Origin: Gammaproteobacteria bacterium
GTDB taxonomy: Bacteria > Pseudomonadota > Gammaproteobacteria > JALTLT01
Length of the DNA stretch: 5,397 bases
Reading direction: 5' to 3'
Assembly: GCA_027001815.1 (NCBI GenBank)
Contig: JALTLT010000168.1
Span: 1 to 5,397, forward strand
A program made the translations under genes and the position numbers. This document shows positions 1 to 5,347 of the stretch, one piece after another; position 1 is the first letter of the stretch; each line of letters opens with the position of its first letter. The notes beneath the pieces are model-generated. The model did no database searches. It had not been told where the DNA came from and saw only the letters and a list, made by a program, of their open reading frames with translations.

Positions 1-125
1 CGGTTTACGCTCCACGCTTCCTCCCCACGGTCGGTCACCCTTCCGCAGTTGCGCTTCGCTTCACTCGCCGTGACCAGCTCGTGGCGGGACTTCCACCCGC
101 AGGGGTGCGCCCATGCTGGGCGCAC
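1..125 (-). mobile_element. Group II intron, 5' end (domain I), truncated by window edge
   Basis: Read on the minus strand, the segment starts GTGCG, the usual 5' motif of group II introns. It then folds as these introns do: GTGCGCCC pairs with GGGCGCAC around an AGCAT loop (125-105; the stem can extend to 127-103), followed by GCGGG/CCCGC around TGGAAGT (100-84). GGTCAC (75-70) can pair with GTGACC (38-33) around an inner helix region, and then comes an AGGAAGC...GTAAACC segment. From memory, the group IIC intron of Oceanobacillus iheyensis has the same order of elements (GUGUGCCC-GGCAU-GGGUGCA, a GGGUGAGAGUCCC hairpin, GAAGGAAGC...GCAAACC). The element begins 2-3 bases after the T-tract of the hflC terminator, where class C introns typically insert. 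The catalytic domain V and any reverse transcriptase/maturase would lie outside the window, so intactness is unknown. The exact splice site (125 or 127) is uncertain. Confidence 0.8.
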
Positions 126-128
126 CCG

Positions 129-153
129 AAAAAATCCGGGCCGCGGCCCGGAT
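129..153 (-). terminator. Rho-independent terminator of the hfq-hflC operon
   Basis: A perfect GC-rich palindrome, ATCCGGGC-CGCG-GCCCGGAT, on the minus strand is followed directly by a run of T (134-129) and a C. It starts 46 nt after the hflC stop codon and faces the right way to end the operon. The plus strand has A instead of T after the stem, so it acts in one direction only. Confidence 0.93.
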
Positions 154-169
154 CAGCCAGACTGACTCC

Positions 170-189
170 GGCGCCCCCGGCGGGGCGCC
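170..189 (-). other. GC-only hairpin between hflC and its terminator
   Basis: GGCGCCCC pairs perfectly with GGGGCGCC around GCCG (8-bp stem), 10 nt after the hflC stop. No T-tract follows, so it is not an intrinsic terminator by itself. It may protect the mRNA 3' end or slow polymerase before the true terminator; that role is inference. Confidence 0.5.
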
Positions 190-199
190 CTCCCTCGCT

Positions 200-1066
200 T
201 CAGTCGCCGGTTCCGCCGAAATAGCGGAAGAACTCGGAGTCGGGCTCCAGTACCAGCAGATCCTGCTTGCTGGAGAGGGCCTGCCGATACGCCTGGAGGC
301 TGCGGTAGAAGGCGTAGAACTCCGGGTCCTGGTTGTAGGCCTCGGCATAGGTCTGGGTGGCCAGGGCGTCACCGGCACCGCGAATCTCCTCCGCCCGGCG
401 GCGGGCGCTGGCCAGCAGCTCGGTACGCTTGCGGTCCGCCTTGGCGCGGATGATCCGCGCCTCCTTCTCGCCCTTGGCCCGATGCTCCTTGGCGATCCGC
501 TGACGCTCGGCGCGCATCCGCTCGAAGACCGCCGAGGCCACCTTGCGCGGCAGCTCGATCTGCTTGATGCGCACGTCGATGATGTCGATGCCGTACTGGC
601 TGAGGCGTTCGCCCACCCGGCGCGCCACGCTCTGCATGATCGCGGTGCGCTCGCCGGAGACCACTTCGCGGATGGTGCGGTTGCCGAGCTCCGCCTGGAG
701 GCCGTCCTTGGTGGTCTGGGACATGCGCAGGGCGGCATCGGCCTCGCGCCCGCCGAACGCCCGGTAGTACTTCTCCGGATCGGCGATGCGCCACTTGACG
801 AAATAGTCCACCAGCACGTTCTTCTTCTCACCGGTGAGAATCTGCTCCGGCTGGGCATCGAGGGTGAGGATGCGACGGTCGAACTTCACCACCTTCTGGT
901 AGACCGGGATCTTCCAGTGCAGCCCCGACTCGTAATCGGAACGGATGATCTCACCCACCTGGATGAGGATCGCCGTCTCCTTCTCCGAGACGGTGAAGAG
1001 CGACCCCCAGGCCAAGAGGACCAGGGCCAGCAGACCGCCGACCATCAGATTGCTGCGACCTCTCAT
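200..1066 (-). CDS. hflC: HflC, membrane SPFH/prohibitin-domain regulator of FtsH
   Basis: This 288-residue protein has one N-terminal membrane segment (about residues 7-25, after the basic start MRGR). An SPFH/prohibitin (band 7) domain follows (about 25-185), then an Arg/Lys/Glu/Ala-rich coiled coil (about 183-232). The C-terminal block is typical of HflC (DPEFYAFYRSLQAYRQAL, then LEPDSEFFRYF, residues 247-283). It is shorter than E. coli HflC (334 residues), but the ends are complete, so I see no truncation. In E. coli, HflC pairs with HflK in the inner membrane, with most of the mass in the periplasm, and forms a large cage around the FtsH protease that limits its access to membrane substrates. 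The ATG directly abuts the hflK stop (TAGATG), and a GGGAGGG Shine-Dalgarno sits 7 nt upstream, inside hflK. The two are therefore almost certainly co-expressed. It is the last gene before the terminator. Confidence 0.96.
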   Translation of the reverse strand: MRGRSNLMVGGLLALVLLAWGSLFTVSEKETAILIQVGEIIRSDYESGLHWKIPVYQKVVKFDRRILTLDAQPEQILTGEKKNVLVDYFVKWRIADPEKYYRAFGGREADAALRMSQTTKDGLQAELGNRTIREVVSGERTAIMQSVARRVGERLSQYGIDIIDVRIKQIELPRKVASAVFERMRAERQRIAKEHRAKGEKEARIIRAKADRKRTELLASARRRAEEIRGAGDALATQTYAEAYNQDPEFYAFYRSLQAYRQALSSKQDLLVLEPDSEFFRYFGGTGD

Positions 1067-2233
1067 CTATCGACCCTCCCTTCCGCGGGGTGCCCTGGGG
1101 TTGCCCGTATCCACCCGAACCGGCTGTGACTCCTCGATCACGCTCCGCTTGATGTAGTCGTCCACCGGCCGGGTGTCGATGGTGGTACCGCCGCCCAGCA
1201 GGCGGTCGAGAGGCAGATACATGAGGCTGTTGCCCTCCTTCACCTTGATCAGCACCTTGCTGGTGCTCGAGAGCACCTCTTCCATGGTCTCCAGATAGAG
1301 TCGCTCGCGGGTCACGTCGGGTGCCTTGCGATATTCGGTGAGCGTCTGCAGGAAACGGCTGGTCTCGCCTCGCGACTTCTCCACCACCTGCTGGCGATAG
1401 GCCTCCGCCTCCTCGATCAGCCGCTGCACGTCACCCTCGGCCTTGGGGATGATGTCCCGCTCGTAGGCCTCGGCCTGTTTCTTGTAGCGATCTTCGTCCT
1501 CGCGGGCGCGGATGGCGTCCTCGAAGGCGTCCTGGACCTCCTGCGGCGGCTGGGCGCTCTCCAGGTTGACCTTGGTCACCCGCAGCCCGGTCCGGTAGAG
1601 ATCGAGGATCTCCTGGATGCTCTTCTCGGTCTCGTTGACCAGCACCTCGCGGCCACCGGTGACCACCAGGATGTCGTCCAGGCTCTTGGAGCCCACCACC
1701 GCGCGCAGCGCGCTCTCGGTCGCCTCACTGAGGGTGTAATCGGCCTCGCGCACCTGGAAGAGATAGTCCTGGGCATCCTTCACCTGGTACTGGACCCCCA
1801 GCGAGATCTGGATCAGGTTCTCGTCCTTGGTGAGCATCTGGGCCTGGTGGGAGACGGTGCGCACCGCGTCCACATTGACCTTGATCACATCGTCCACCGG
1901 CGGCGGGACGCGCCAGTGGAGACCCGGCCCCGTGGTCTCCAGGTACTTGCCGAAGCGCAGTACCACCCCCCGCTCGGCAGAATCGACGATGTAGAAACCG
2001 AACAGCAGCCACACCACCAGTGCCACCACGGCGACCAGACCGAGGCTGGCGATACCCATGCCCCGCCCCCCGGAACCGGTGGAACCGTCACCGCCGGAAC
2101 CACGCCCGCCGCCGAACAGGCTGTTGAGGCGCTGCTGTAGCTTGCGCACCACTTCGTCCAGATCGGGCGGACCCTGATTGCTGTTGCGGGACCCCCAGGG
2201 GTCCTGATCCTTACCCGGCTCGTTCCAGGCCAT
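1067..2233 (-). CDS. hflK: HflK, membrane SPFH/prohibitin-domain partner of HflC
   Basis: This 388-residue protein opens MAWNEPGKDQDPWG and has the HflK-type N-terminal cytoplasmic region, with PPDLDEVVRKLQQRLNSLFG at 22-41. A Gly/Ser-rich linker follows (41-60), then one membrane helix (about 61-83). The SPFH/prohibitin domain starts at VDSAERGVVLRFGKYLETTGPGLHW (83-107) and runs to about 235. A charged coiled coil lies at about 236-300 (IRAREDEDRYKKQAEAYERD). The C-terminal tail carries the family segment KVLIKVKEGNSLMYLPLDRL (326-345). Length is close to E. coli HflK (419). With HflC it forms the periplasmic-facing HflKC complex that controls FtsH. The start is the ATG at 2233, with GGAG (2246-2243) 9 nt upstream. 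It lies 100 nt after hflX, and a candidate promoter in that gap could give hflKC expression independent of hfq. The gene ends flush with hflC. Confidence 0.96.
   Translation of the reverse strand: MAWNEPGKDQDPWGSRNSNQGPPDLDEVVRKLQQRLNSLFGGGRGSGGDGSTGSGGRGMGIASLGLVAVVALVVWLLFGFYIVDSAERGVVLRFGKYLETTGPGLHWRVPPPVDDVIKVNVDAVRTVSHQAQMLTKDENLIQISLGVQYQVKDAQDYLFQVREADYTLSEATESALRAVVGSKSLDDILVVTGGREVLVNETEKSIQEILDLYRTGLRVTKVNLESAQPPQEVQDAFEDAIRAREDEDRYKKQAEAYERDIIPKAEGDVQRLIEEAEAYRQQVVEKSRGETSRFLQTLTEYRKAPDVTRERLYLETMEEVLSSTSKVLIKVKEGNSLMYLPLDRLLGGGTTIDTRPVDDYIKRSVIEESQPVRVDTGNPRAPRGREGR
1074..1080 (-). promoter_or_regulatory. Ribosome binding site of hflC, inside hflK
   Basis: GGGAGGG lies 7 nt before the hflC ATG and within the last codons of hflK. 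A strong site embedded in the upstream gene, with the stop and start codons touching, fits coupled translation of the two partner subunits in matched amounts. Confidence 0.8.
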
Positions 2234-2279
2234 GTCGGTCTACTCCGTTCAGTTTCGTTGTCTGTGATCGCAGCGGGGG

Positions 2280-2308
2280 ATTCTAGCAGCCCGCCGGGGC
2301 CTGGCCAA
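2280..2308 (-). promoter_or_regulatory. Candidate sigma-70 promoter for hflKC
   Basis: In the hflX-hflK gap the minus strand has TTGGCC (2308-2303; 4 of 6 to TTGACA), a 17-bp spacer, and TAGAAT (2285-2280; 5 of 6 to TATAAT). TG sits one base before the -10, making an extended -10. Transcription would start near 2274-2271, leaving a leader of about 40 nt before the hflK ATG with its GGAG site. The spacing is ideal, but no start site is shown by the sequence alone. Confidence 0.6.
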
Positions 2309-2333
2309 TCTGCCCGGCCCACGCCCGCCCCGG

Positions 2334-3644
2334 TCAGATGGCCGGCAGGCCCGTTTCGCTCCCGGGTGGATCGGCCTGGAAGAGGCCGTCGGGCACCTCG
2401 CCGAGGATCCGTTCCAGGCGGGGCTGAGGCAGGGTGACACAGAGCCACCAGTTGCCCCCCTCGTCGACCCGCTCCTCGCTCACCGCGCCGAGCCGGTGGA
2501 GCGCCGCGCGCTGGCCACCGGCAGCGGGCGGCAGGCGCAGCCAGCCGGCCGCCTGGTCGGGACGGAGGCGACGGGAGATCGCCTCCAGCAGCAGCTCCAC
2601 CCCTTCCCCGGTCGCGGCGGAGAGCCACACCCGGGCGGGATGCCCCTCCTCGTCCAGATCGATGCGCGGGGAGGCACCCACCGCATCGATCTTGTTCATC
2701 ACCACGATCTGCGGAACACCGTCGGCACCGATCTCCTCCAGCACCTCGTCCACCTGCTCCTGCAGGCTCTCCCGCTCCGGGTGGGAGAGATCCACCAGGT
2801 GGAGCAGCAGGGTCGCGTCCCTCGTCTCCTGGAGGGTCGACTGGAAGGCCGCCACCAGGTCGTGGGGGAGGTGGCGGATGAAACCGACCGTGTCCGCCAG
2901 GACCACCCCCGGCAAGCCGGGCACCTCGATCCGCCGCAGGGTGGGATCGAGGGTGGCGAAGAGCTGGTCCGCGGCGTAGACGCCCGCGCCGGTCAAGCGG
3001 TTGAAGAGGGTCGACTTGCCGGCGTTGGTGTACCCCACCAGGGAGACCACCGGCACGTCGGCGCGCGCCCGGGCGCGACTGCTCTGCCCCCGCTGGGCAC
3101 GCACCTTCTCCAGGCGTCGGCGGAGCTGGCGGATGCGGCCGCCGATCAGCCGGCGGTCGGTCTCGAGCTGGGTCTCACCAGGGCCGCGCAGGCCGATACC
3201 GCCCTTCTGGCGTTCCAGATGGGTCCAGCCACGCACCAGGCGGGTGGCCAGGTGGGTGAGCTGGGCGAGTTCCACCTGCAGCTTGCCTTCGAAAGAGCGG
3301 GCCCGCTGGGCGAAGATGTCGAGGATCAGCCCGGTGCGGTCGAGCACCCGGCACTGGAGAAGACGTTCCAGGTTCCGTTCCTGGGAGGGGGTGAGGGTGT
3401 GATTGAAGAGCACCAGGTCCGCGCCGTGCTCGCTCACCGCGCGACGCAGCTCGTCCGCCTTGCCCCTGCCGATGAAGAGACGGGGATCGGGCGCGGCGCG
3501 GCTGCCCCGCACCTCCGCCACCGGCTCGGCACCGGCGGAGCTGGCCAGCTCGACCAGTTCCTCGAGCTGCTGGGGGTGCTGGCCGGTGGCCAGATCGAGG
3601 TGGACGAGAATGGCACGCTCGCCCCCCGTGGGTCTTTCGAACAA
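2334..3644 (-). CDS. hflX: HflX, ribosome-associated GTPase
   Basis: HflX binds the large ribosomal subunit and, in E. coli, splits stalled 70S ribosomes during heat stress. This 436-residue protein has the N-terminal HflX domain (about 1-185), including RTGLILDIFAQRA (103-115), RGWTHLERQKGGIGLRGPGE (138-157) and a basic helix region (about 160-195). The GTPase domain shows G1 GYTNAGKS (204-211), G2 Thr231 in ATLDPT, G3 DTVG (251-254), G4 NKID (317-320) and G5 SA (342-343), so the nucleotide site looks complete. The C-terminal domain (about 365-436) is less conserved. The start is a TTG at 3644: MFERPTGGERAILVH aligns with E. coli MFDRYDAGEQAVLVH, and GGGAGG lies 5 nt upstream. The nearer-looking ATG at 3670 is out of frame. 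The gene starts 26 nt after hfq, so it is co-transcribed. The old link to lambda lysogeny comes from the hfl locus name; FtsH control belongs to HflKC. Confidence 0.96.
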   Translation of the reverse strand: MFERPTGGERAILVHLDLATGQHPQQLEELVELASSAGAEPVAEVRGSRAAPDPRLFIGRGKADELRRAVSEHGADLVLFNHTLTPSQERNLERLLQCRVLDRTGLILDIFAQRARSFEGKLQVELAQLTHLATRLVRGWTHLERQKGGIGLRGPGETQLETDRRLIGGRIRQLRRRLEKVRAQRGQSSRARARADVPVVSLVGYTNAGKSTLFNRLTGAGVYAADQLFATLDPTLRRIEVPGLPGVVLADTVGFIRHLPHDLVAAFQSTLQETRDATLLLHLVDLSHPERESLQEQVDEVLEEIGADGVPQIVVMNKIDAVGASPRIDLDEEGHPARVWLSAATGEGVELLLEAISRRLRPDQAAGWLRLPPAAGGQRAALHRLGAVSEERVDEGGNWWLCVTLPQPRLERILGEVPDGLFQADPPGSETGLPAI

Positions 3645-3649
3645 ACTGG

Positions 3650-3655
3650 CCTCCC
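3650..3655 (-). promoter_or_regulatory. Ribosome binding site that fixes the TTG start of hflX
   Basis: GGGAGG sits 5 nt before TTG (3644-3642). No in-frame ATG or GTG gives the conserved MFxR N-terminus, so this site and the family alignment together select the rare TTG start. Confidence 0.75.
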
Positions 3656-3670
3656 GCTGCCCCCCGTCAT

Positions 3671-3931
3671 TCAGAAGTTGCCCGGCTCGGGGCCACCATG
3701 ATCGTCGTTGTTGCCGTGGCTGATGCGCACGTTGCGCGCAGGCACCACCGTGGAGATGGCGTGCTTGTAGACCATCTGGTTGACACTGTTCTTGAGCAGC
3801 ACCACGAACTGGTCGAACGACTCGATCTGACCCTGAAGCTTGATTCCATTCACCAGATAGATGGATACCGGCACACGCTCCTTACGCAGGGCGTTGAGGA
3901 AGGGTTCTTGTAACGACTGCCCCTTAGCCAT
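3671..3931 (-). CDS. hfq: Hfq, RNA chaperone (bacterial Sm-like protein)
   Basis: Hfq forms a hexameric ring that binds small RNAs and mRNAs, promotes their pairing and affects RNA decay. The 86-residue protein is near-identical to E. coli Hfq through the core: MAKGQSLQEPFLNALRKERV at 1-20, then the Sm1 region (about 24-52) and Sm2 with VYKHAISTVVP (54-64). Proximal-face residues Gln8, Phe42, Tyr55, Lys56 and His57 are present. The rim patch is R16-K17-E18-R19, with Lys for the second Arg of E. coli. The C-terminal tail after residue 65 is only about 20 residues and ends NDDHGGPEPGNF, shorter than in E. coli (102 in total). The start at 3931 is preferred over an in-frame upstream ATG (4048) because AAGGAGG lies 6 nt before it and homology begins exactly there. 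The gene sits between miaA and hflX, the normal order in gammaproteobacteria, but with an unusually long upstream gap. Confidence 0.98.
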   Translation of the reverse strand: MAKGQSLQEPFLNALRKERVPVSIYLVNGIKLQGQIESFDQFVVLLKNSVNQMVYKHAISTVVPARNVRISHGNNDDHGGPEPGNF

Positions 3932-3937
3932 GTTCGG

Positions 3938-3944
3938 CCTCCTT
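3938..3944 (-). promoter_or_regulatory. Strong ribosome binding site of hfq
   Basis: AAGGAGG, within an A7 run followed by GGAGG, lies 6 nt upstream of the hfq ATG. It decides the start and rules out a 39-codon N-terminal extension. The A-rich stretch just upstream (about 3990-3945) contains several A/G-rich triplets and looks unstructured, a type of sequence Hfq itself tends to bind. Confidence 0.85.
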
Positions 3945-4038
3945 TTTTTAATTGTATGATTCAAGTTTGTCTCCTGTTGTCTTCTTGGTCGACCCAGATA
4001 CATGTATTGATTCCCGAAGATCTCCAAAAGATGGACAC

Positions 4039-4060
4039 CCGCGGCCACAACGTGCCGCGG
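4039..4060 (-). other. Hairpin in the hfq leader (CCGCGGC stem)
   Basis: CCGCGGC (4060-4054) pairs perfectly with GCCGCGG (4045-4039). Three more pairs (CAC/GTG) can form inside with one bulged G. The nearest T-rich stretch (CTTTT) is about 9 nt downstream, too far and too short for a good terminator. It may be a leader structure. Confidence 0.5.
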
Positions 4061-4073
4061 CAGACAATGGAAG

Positions 4074-4098
4074 CCGACTACCCCCCAGGGGCAGCCGG
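4074..4098 (-). other. 11-bp hairpin in the hfq leader
   Basis: CCGGCTGCCCC (4098-4088) pairs along its full length with GGGGTAGTCGG (4084-4074) around a TGG loop. Two of the eleven pairs are G-U, which pair in minus-strand RNA but become A-C mismatches on the plus strand. That asymmetry fits a structure used in the hfq-sense transcript. No T-tract follows, so it is not an intrinsic terminator. Confidence 0.5.
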
Positions 4099-4102
4099 AC
4101 CC

Positions 4103-4122
4103 GCGGGGAAATCGCCCCCCGC
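4103..4122 (-). other. GC-rich hairpin following a T8 tract
   Basis: GCGGGG (4122-4117) pairs with CCCCGC (4108-4103) around an 8-nt loop, directly after TTTTTTTT (4130-4123). The T-tract lies before the stem on the minus strand and would be an A-tract after it on the plus strand, so it is not a terminator in either direction. Confidence 0.45.
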
Positions 4123-4160
4123 AAAAAAAATCGATAGAGACGACGATCGATAACGCTCTC

Positions 4161-4325
4161 GCAGGTTGTTGAAAAACCCTGTCTTGCGACGGCCCGCGTG
4201 CGATACGCGGATCTGTCGCTGCCTCTTCGATGAAGCCCCGTCAGCGAAAACGGGAGGGAACGGCAAACCGCGTTTCCCGCTACCGGGTCGAAAAAGGCCA
4301 CGGAAGGGCTATTCCAACATCCTGC
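4161..4325. repeat. Possible MITE-like element bounded by imperfect inverted repeats
   Basis: The plus strand at 4161-4180 reads GCAGGTTGTTGAAAAACCCT. The minus strand at 4325-4305 reads GCAGGATGTTGGAATAGCCC plus T. The two match at 17 positions with three mismatches and one gap, and both point inward, as transposon ends do. The 165-bp interval has no gene and contains a perfect hairpin (CCGCGT-ATCGC-ACGCGG, 4210-4194). I see no clear target-site duplication. GCAGG-TGTTGAAAAA ends resemble ones I recall from insertion sequences, but I cannot name a family. It could be a decayed non-autonomous element, or chance pairing in a GC-rich leader. Confidence 0.4.
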
Positions 4326-4350
4326 CGGATCAGGCCGGTACTCTCATCCT

Positions 4351-4359
4351 ATTCTAACA
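4351..4359 (-). promoter_or_regulatory. Candidate extended -10 promoter for hfq at the miaA stop codon
   Basis: TG-T-TAGAAT on the minus strand overlaps the miaA stop codon (TAG, 4356-4354). TAGAAT is 5 of 6 to the sigma-70 -10 and has the TGn extension. At 17 bp upstream there is only CCGGCA, a poor -35, which extended -10 promoters can tolerate. Initiation would fall near 4344, giving a leader of about 413 nt. In E. coli, hfq has its own promoters in and around miaA, so one here is expected, but the site itself is a prediction. Confidence 0.4.
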
Positions 4360-5343
4360 CATCGGCCCCGAAATGCCGGACCCGTCCCGAAACGGCGGAA
4401 GAGTGGCGAGTTCCCGCACGATGGCGTCGATTGTCCCCTCCCTCTCCACCCGCAGGCGCAGATCCACCTCCCAGCCTCGCAGCCAGGTGATCTGCCGCTT
4501 GGCCAACTGGCGGGTGGCATAGAGGGCACGTTCACGCATCTCCTGCCGGCCGTACTTCCCTTCCAGAAAGGCCCACACCTGACGGTAGCCCACCGCGCGC
4601 ATGGAGGGGAGCCCGGCATGCAGGTCCCCTCTCGCTCGCAGGGCGGCCACCTCGTCGACGAAACCGGCCTCGAACATCCGTTCCAGGCGCAGGGCGATAC
4701 GCCGGTGCAGCCTCTCCCGCTCTTCTGCCATCAGTGCCACTTGGAACACCGGCCAGGGAAAAGGTTCAGCCGACCCGCGACGCTGCAGCCGGGAGATGGG
4801 CTCGCCGGTGGTCTCGTAGACCTCCAGGGCACGCTGGATGCGTTGGGGATCGTTGGGATGGATGCGCGCCGCCGCTTCGGGATCCACCTCCGCGAGGCGG
4901 CGATGGAGCGCCTCCCAGCCGTGGCGCCCGGCCTCCTCCTCGATCCGCCTGCGCACCTGGGGATCGGCGTCCGGCATCTCCGAAAGGCCGCGGAGCAGTG
5001 CCCGAAAGTAGAGCATGGTCCCTCCCACCAGCAGGGGAATCCGGCCGGCGGCGTGGATCTCGCGGATGGCGGCCATCGCATCGTCACGGAAGCGGGCTGC
5101 CGAGTAGCTCTGCGCGGGGTCGAGGATGTCGATCAGACGGTGGGGGGCCCGGGCCAGCACCTCCGGCCCCGGCTTGGCGGTACCGATATCCATCCCCCGA
5201 TAGACGAGGGCCGAGTCGACACTGACGATCTCGCAGGGAAGCCGCTCCACCAGCTCCACCGCCAGGTCGGTCTTGCCGCTGGCGGTGGGCCCCATGAGGG
5301 AGATCACCCACCGCCCCTCGCCGGACGCCCTCTCCTCTCTCAT
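4354..5343 (-). CDS. miaA: MiaA, tRNA dimethylallyltransferase
   Basis: MiaA transfers the dimethylallyl group of DMAPP to N6 of A37 in tRNAs that read UNN codons, the first step toward ms2i6A37. The 329-residue protein (E. coli 316) has the P-loop GPTASGKT (18-25) and the segment VDSALVYRGMDIGTAKP (42-58), including the conserved Asp43. It also has HRLIDILDP (68-76), VGGTMLYFRALLRG (106-119), NDPQRIQRALEVYETTG (164-180), AVGYRQVW (250-257) and the C-terminal TRQLAKRQITWLRG (277-290). All key blocks are present, so the enzyme looks intact. The ATG at 5343 lies 4 nt after the mutL stop, with only weak Shine-Dalgarno-like bases (GTGAGG too close, GGAC further off). Translation may therefore rely on coupling to mutL. 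The stop codon lies within an extended -10 motif that may drive hfq. Confidence 0.97.
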   Translation of the reverse strand: MREERASGEGRWVISLMGPTASGKTDLAVELVERLPCEIVSVDSALVYRGMDIGTAKPGPEVLARAPHRLIDILDPAQSYSAARFRDDAMAAIREIHAAGRIPLLVGGTMLYFRALLRGLSEMPDADPQVRRRIEEEAGRHGWEALHRRLAEVDPEAAARIHPNDPQRIQRALEVYETTGEPISRLQRRGSAEPFPWPVFQVALMAEERERLHRRIALRLERMFEAGFVDEVAALRARGDLHAGLPSMRAVGYRQVWAFLEGKYGRQEMRERALYATRQLAKRQITWLRGWEVDLRLRVEREGTIDAIVRELATLPPFRDGSGISGPMC

Positions 5344-5347
5344 CGCC

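Larger units (their letters stand above)
3932..4353 (-). other. Long non-coding miaA-hfq spacer / probable hfq leader
   Basis: I see no convincing gene in these 422 nt. Reading frames that cross it on either strand are rich in Arg, Ser and Pro, match no family I recognise, and none has a good ribosome site. From the miaA side it holds an extended -10 at the miaA stop, an inverted-repeat element (4161-4325), a T8 tract (4130-4123), three GC-rich hairpins (4122-4103, 4098-4074, 4060-4039), an A-rich run and the hfq ribosome binding site. Base composition falls toward A/T only in the last 80 nt before hfq. If hfq is transcribed from the miaA end, this is a structured leader of about 410 nt. Confidence 0.7.

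Noticed and set aside
113..1129. Long open frame on the plus strand opposite hflC
   Set aside because: It lies antisense to a clear hflC gene, its product matches no family, and it crosses the terminator. It is a GC-rich shadow frame.
2496..3701. Long open frame on the plus strand opposite hflX
   Set aside because: hflX on the minus strand has all GTPase motifs. The opposite frame is low-complexity and His/Gln/Gly-rich, as expected for an antisense shadow in GC-rich DNA.
3959..3964. Heat-shock (sigma-32) -35 CTTGAA before hfq
   Set aside because: No CCCCAT-like -10 lies 13-15 bp downstream; the region there is A-rich.
3951..3979. hfq promoter with -10 TACAAT (3956-3951)
   Set aside because: The -10 is good, but the matching -35 (CAACAG) is poor and transcription would start inside the Shine-Dalgarno sequence.
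3998..4007. Perfect 10-bp palindrome ATACATGTAT as an operator
   Set aside because: A palindrome of this length is expected by chance every kilobase or so, and no matching second site is seen.
4123..4160. Intrinsic terminator for miaA at the T8 tract (4130-4123)
   Set aside because: The only stems ahead of the tract are a 6-bp ATCGAT pair with a 10-nt loop or a 4-bp AGAG/CTCT pair, both too weak. Termination here is possible but not supported.
3948..4301. 117-codon minus-strand frame in the miaA-hfq spacer
   Set aside because: It has no good ribosome site and no recognisable domain, its composition is Arg/Ser-rich, and it spans hairpins and the inverted-repeat element. Most likely a chance frame.
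4290..4310. Terminator after miaA ending GGCCTTTTT
   Set aside because: The stem before the T5 run is only 3 bp (GCC/GGC), too short for an intrinsic terminator.
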